A stretch of 64,000 nt of DNA from contig JAHHIF010000003.1 in NCBI GenBank assembly GCA_019358875.1, positions 124,001 to 188,000 on the forward strand. The letters are read 5' to 3'. The DNA is from Symplocastrum torsivum CPER-KK1 (GTDB lineage Bacteria > Cyanobacteriota > Cyanobacteriia > Cyanobacteriales > Coleofasciculaceae). Positions 61,438 to 64,000 of this stretch are shown here, piece after piece. Numbering within the stretch: position 1 is the first letter of the stretch; every line of letters begins with the position of its first letter. The notes under the pieces were generated by a model. It did no database searches. It saw nothing but the letters and a program-made list of their open reading frames with translations, and was not told the origin of the DNA. The translations under genes and the position numbers were made by a program.

Positions 61438-63325
61438 GTTCAAAAGTAAGTAGACATTTTTGAGCGACTGCCCACAAAGCCTCTGAAGCTACATTATGGG
61501 CTGTCGCTTCTGAAAGGGTAGCTATTACGTCTGACAGTGCTTCAACGAGCAGTAATTTACTACAGACAGCCATGATTTTTGGATGCTGTGTGGGCATGAT
61601 ATTTTCTGTAGCTCCTGTTAAAGATTCATGCAGCTTCTCTCCGGGACGCAAACCTGTAATCTGAATTGGGATGTCCTGCTGTGGGGTGAACCCGGCTAGC
61701 TGGATCATCTGTTCTGCCAGGTCAAAAATATTGACGGGCTGACCCATGTCTAAAATCAGTGTTTGTCCTGATTGACCTACAGCTATGCTTTGAATTACTA
61801 GCTGCGCTGCCTCAGGAGTCGTCATAAAGTAGCGGGTCATTGCTTGGTCGGTAACTGTAACGGGACCGCCTCGAGCGATTTGCGCTTGAAAAATTGGGAC
61901 GACACTACCACGGCTCCCAAGAACGTTGCCAAAGCGCACAACGAGAAAGCGAGTCTTACTTGTGGCGGCATGTGCCTTGACCATGAGTTCAGCCAAGCGC
62001 TTACTCAGACCCATAAAGCTAGAGGGGTCAACCGCTTTGTCGGTAGAAATAAGGACAAAGGTTTCAACCCCATAGGTATCAGCCAGAGTCGCCAAGTAAG
62101 CTGAAGCAAGAGCGTTGTTCTCGATCGCTTCTGTGGGGTTATGCTGCATTAAGGGGACGTGCTTGTGAGCAGCGGCATGAAAGATGATTTCTGGCTTCCA
62201 GTTTTTTAAGATCCGTTCGATACGAGCTTGATGACGGATATCGGCAATGACTGGAGTTGTCATTAAGTTTGGAAAGTCTCGTCGCAGTTCTTGCTCGATT
62301 TGGAAGATGCTGTTCTCCCCACGTCCGAGTAGCAGCAGGTGTTTGGGTTCTAGACGAGCCAACTGGCGACAGATTTCTGAGCCGATGGTACCGCCTGCAC
62401 CTGTGACCAGGATGGTACGTTGGTAGATTTGCGATCGCGCTGAGGGAAAGTGCGAACCAAACTCCTCCGCTAAGTCAAGTCGAACTTCTGGACGCCCCAA
62501 GATATCTTGGATTTGAATTTCTCTAGCTTGGGGCGTGAGGTTGCGATCTCGAAGAATCTCTCCCTGTCCCGGCAAGACTTTCAGCTTCAGTCCAGTTCCA
62601 CGCGCAAGATCTACTAACTTACGGATTTGAGCCGCACTTGCCGAAGGCATGGAAATCAAGACTTCATTGACATTGAGAGAAGAAGTGATCGCAACCAACT
62701 GGCTAGACGACCCAAGAACTGGCACCCCTTCTACTTTGCGTCTTACTTTCGTTGGGTCATCATCAACAAATCCAACAACTTCCAGATTCAGTTGAGGACT
62801 TTGTCGCACTTCTTGGACAATCTGGGCACCAGTTTTCCCTGCTCCAACTAGCAGTACCTTCTGCCGCTCTGAACGATCGCAGCGAGGTTGACGGCGCTGA
62901 TGGGTATGATGGACTGACCAGCGACGAGCATACCGAAGGGCAACCATCCCCAGGAAGCAGAAACTCCAGTCGATTACCGCAACGCCCAGAGGAACCCCAT
63001 CAAAAGGTACAAAGCGAGGAATTAATAGACGGGTCGTAACTAAAACTAGCAGTGAATAGAGGGTAATCACCTGGAAAAGGGACAGGGCATCCTTAAGACC
63101 GAACAGACGCCAGACTTGTTGGTACAGTCCAAAACCGCTTTGGATCAGTACACGACCAGGAATCGCGACTAGAGGTAGAATACCTGCCAGAAATTGGTGA
63201 GTATCTGCAACTTCTCCGTCAAAACGAATTAAGAAGGCGAGACTGCAAGCCGACCAGGCAACAAAACCATCTAGCGTGAGTTGCCCCAGCCGATACATAA
63301 ATGGAGAAATAACTAGCTTGGGCAT
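61409..63325 (-). CDS. CapD/WbpM-like nucleotide-sugar 4,6-dehydratase/epimerase
   Basis: 638 residues from ATG 63325 (MPKLVISPFMYRL); TTG 63355 and ATG 63349 are alternatives. Four N-terminal membrane segments (about 10-115), then a first Rossmann-like domain (VLLVGAGKTGAQIVQEVRQS, about 160-180), then the catalytic SDR domain with VTGAGGTIGSEICRQLAR (about 305-322), HAAAHKHVPLMQ and the active-site ISTDKAVDPSSFMGLSKRLA. This is the polysaccharide-biosynthesis group that forms 4-keto-6-deoxy UDP-sugars such as UDP-QuiNAc or UDP-FucNAc precursors. Overlaps the next gene by 29 bases. Inner-membrane enzyme. Confidence 0.92.
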   Translation of the reverse strand: MPKLVISPFMYRLGQLTLDGFVAWSACSLAFLIRFDGEVADTHQFLAGILPLVAIPGRVLIQSGFGLYQQVWRLFGLKDALSLFQVITLYSLLVLVTTRLLIPRFVPFDGVPLGVAVIDWSFCFLGMVALRYARRWSVHHTHQRRQPRCDRSERQKVLLVGAGKTGAQIVQEVRQSPQLNLEVVGFVDDDPTKVRRKVEGVPVLGSSSQLVAITSSLNVNEVLISMPSASAAQIRKLVDLARGTGLKLKVLPGQGEILRDRNLTPQAREIQIQDILGRPEVRLDLAEEFGSHFPSARSQIYQRTILVTGAGGTIGSEICRQLARLEPKHLLLLGRGENSIFQIEQELRRDFPNLMTTPVIADIRHQARIERILKNWKPEIIFHAAAHKHVPLMQHNPTEAIENNALASAYLATLADTYGVETFVLISTDKAVDPSSFMGLSKRLAELMVKAHAATSKTRFLVVRFGNVLGSRGSVVPIFQAQIARGGPVTVTDQAMTRYFMTTPEAAQLVIQSIAVGQSGQTLILDMGQPVNIFDLAEQMIQLAGFTPQQDIPIQITGLRPGEKLHESLTGATENIMPTQHPKIMAVCSKLLLVEALSDVIATLSEATAHNVASEALWAVAQKCLLTFEHESQKHEII

Positions 63326-63395
63326 AGAAAACTTGTCCCAGCACACCATTGGCAACGATTGTTGATCATACCGTTGTCTAAACGCCTACATGATG

Positions 63396-64000
63396 TCAAT
63401 TTTTGGGTTGGGACAAATCATTCTTTATACGCGCTACTTGATCCCAGATGATGGCAGCAAGAACTGCCACCATAAAGCTGGCAATAACAGCAATTACAGC
63501 CATCTGTCCAGAAGATCGAGTCTCCTGTACCTCGGATTCGCTCACAATCTGCACTGACATAATCTTGGCAGCAAACTTAGGCAAATTTTTCTGACTCTGC
63601 TCTAGATAGTCTTTGTCAAACTCAAGGGCAGCAATGTCAGCCGCCGCCTGAGCCTGCTCTGCTTCTAGCGCATCCAGTTTACCCGTATTGGTGGGAGGTA
63701 GTTGAGCAATTGTTTGCTGCAACGGGGGTAAGATACTTTTTTCTTTTTCGAGCTGTAGTTCGGTAGTAGTCAGCCAAGCCGTTAGAGACTGGTTCAAGGG
63801 TTCTTGAAACCTTGTTTTCAGTTGGCTGACAATTTTAGGGGCAACGGTGTTCAAAGTCTTGGCATTTGGAGACTGTAGGTTTAGGTCAATTTTTTGGGTT
63901 TCAATGTCATATCGTGCTGTAACAGTGATTTCGCCTAGTTGGGAACTTCTTAAAAAATCTACGGTCAAGGCACCCGCTTGATTGATGTCTATAAATGGCA
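63396..64000 (-). CDS. Wzz-like chain-length determinant family protein, truncated by window edge
   Basis: The frame is open to the right edge (reads PFIDINQAGALTVDFLRSSQ before any start), so only the C-terminal about 201 residues are visible. A coiled coil (about 60-130 of the visible part, LTTTELQLEKEKSILPPLQQ) ends in one membrane segment near the C-terminus (GQMAVIAVIASFMVAVLAAI) and a short basic cytoplasmic tail. This is the layout of the C-terminal half of Wzz-type polysaccharide co-polymerases that set glycan chain length. No tyrosine-kinase domain follows. First gene of the cluster in view. Confidence 0.8.
   Translation of the reverse strand, partial: PFIDINQAGALTVDFLRSSQLGEITVTARYDIETQKIDLNLQSPNAKTLNTVAPKIVSQLKTRFQEPLNQSLTAWLTTTELQLEKEKSILPPLQQTIAQLPPTNTGKLDALEAEQAQAAADIAALEFDKDYLEQSQKNLPKFAAKIMSVQIVSESEVQETRSSGQMAVIAVIASFMVAVLAAIIWDQVARIKNDLSQPKN

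Overview
The window is chromosomal DNA from a cyanobacterium, most likely a filamentous one of the Microcoleus/Coleofasciculus/Nostoc kind. This rests on many HIP1 octamers (GCGATCGC), families found almost only in cyanobacteria (DUF3038/DUF4335 pair, DUF1816, nirA-nrtP-narB nitrate genes, InrS-like metal sensor), a canonical NtcA promoter, and heptanucleotide tandem repeats and palindromic repeats typical of filamentous cyanobacteria. The genus is inference.

Layout. 1-13.8 kb: housekeeping and scattered genes: a left-truncated hypothetical gene overlapping a pentapeptide-repeat gene, a small acidic lipoprotein, an Xaa-Pro aminopeptidase, an EF-G paralogue of the proteobacterial EF-G2 type, the DUF3038/DUF4335 pair, adenine phosphoribosyltransferase, a Dpp/Opp-type permease, an InrS/CsoR-type metal sensor, an HtrA protease and a DUF1816 protein. 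14.3-25.9 kb is the accessory part: a GerMN protein, then a two-gene NTPase locus (AAA+ ATPase followed by a giant TPR-STAND-WD40 protein interrupted by a one-base frameshift and carrying an in-frame dispersed repeat), a VapBC-like toxin-antitoxin pair bracketed by direct repeats, a field of palindromic elements, a cobalamin riboswitch in front of a His-rich CbiX chelatase, and a uracil-DNA-glycosylase-like gene whose stop codon lies in a terminal inverted repeat of a MITE-like element.

25.8-33.5 kb: a small membrane protein with an NtcA-like site upstream, a ClC channel, and the nitrate assimilation operon nirA-nrtP-narB (minus strand) behind a textbook NtcA-activated promoter: nitrate uptake, reduction to nitrite, then to ammonium. 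33.8-36.4 kb: a three-gene minus-strand run of exported envelope proteins, the first probably an outer-membrane barrel. 36.7-40.2 kb: phytol/dolichol-kinase-like protein, YidD, an EcfT/CbiQ-type permease and the Der GTPase, with heptamer repeats between them. 40.4-45.6 kb: a two-gene sensory operon (dCache-HAMP hybrid kinase, then REC-PAS-HisKA_2 kinase). 46-48.3 kb: a polar amino-acid ABC transporter with fused binding protein and permease plus its ATPase.

48.3-64 kb: a polysaccharide cluster, almost wholly on the minus strand: a chain-length determinant (cut by the right edge), a CapD/WbpM-like nucleotide-sugar dehydratase, an AT-rich polytopic membrane protein, a Wzt-like ABC ATPase with no Wzm partner in view, a 1030-residue sulfotransferase/double glycosyltransferase with a 21-bp minisatellite, three methyltransferases, GDP-mannose 4,6-dehydratase and two glycosyltransferases, plus a decayed third glycosyltransferase fragment. 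Together these look like assembly and export of a deoxyhexose-containing, methylated, possibly sulfated surface glycan. No tRNA, rRNA, CRISPR array or intact insertion sequence was recognised.
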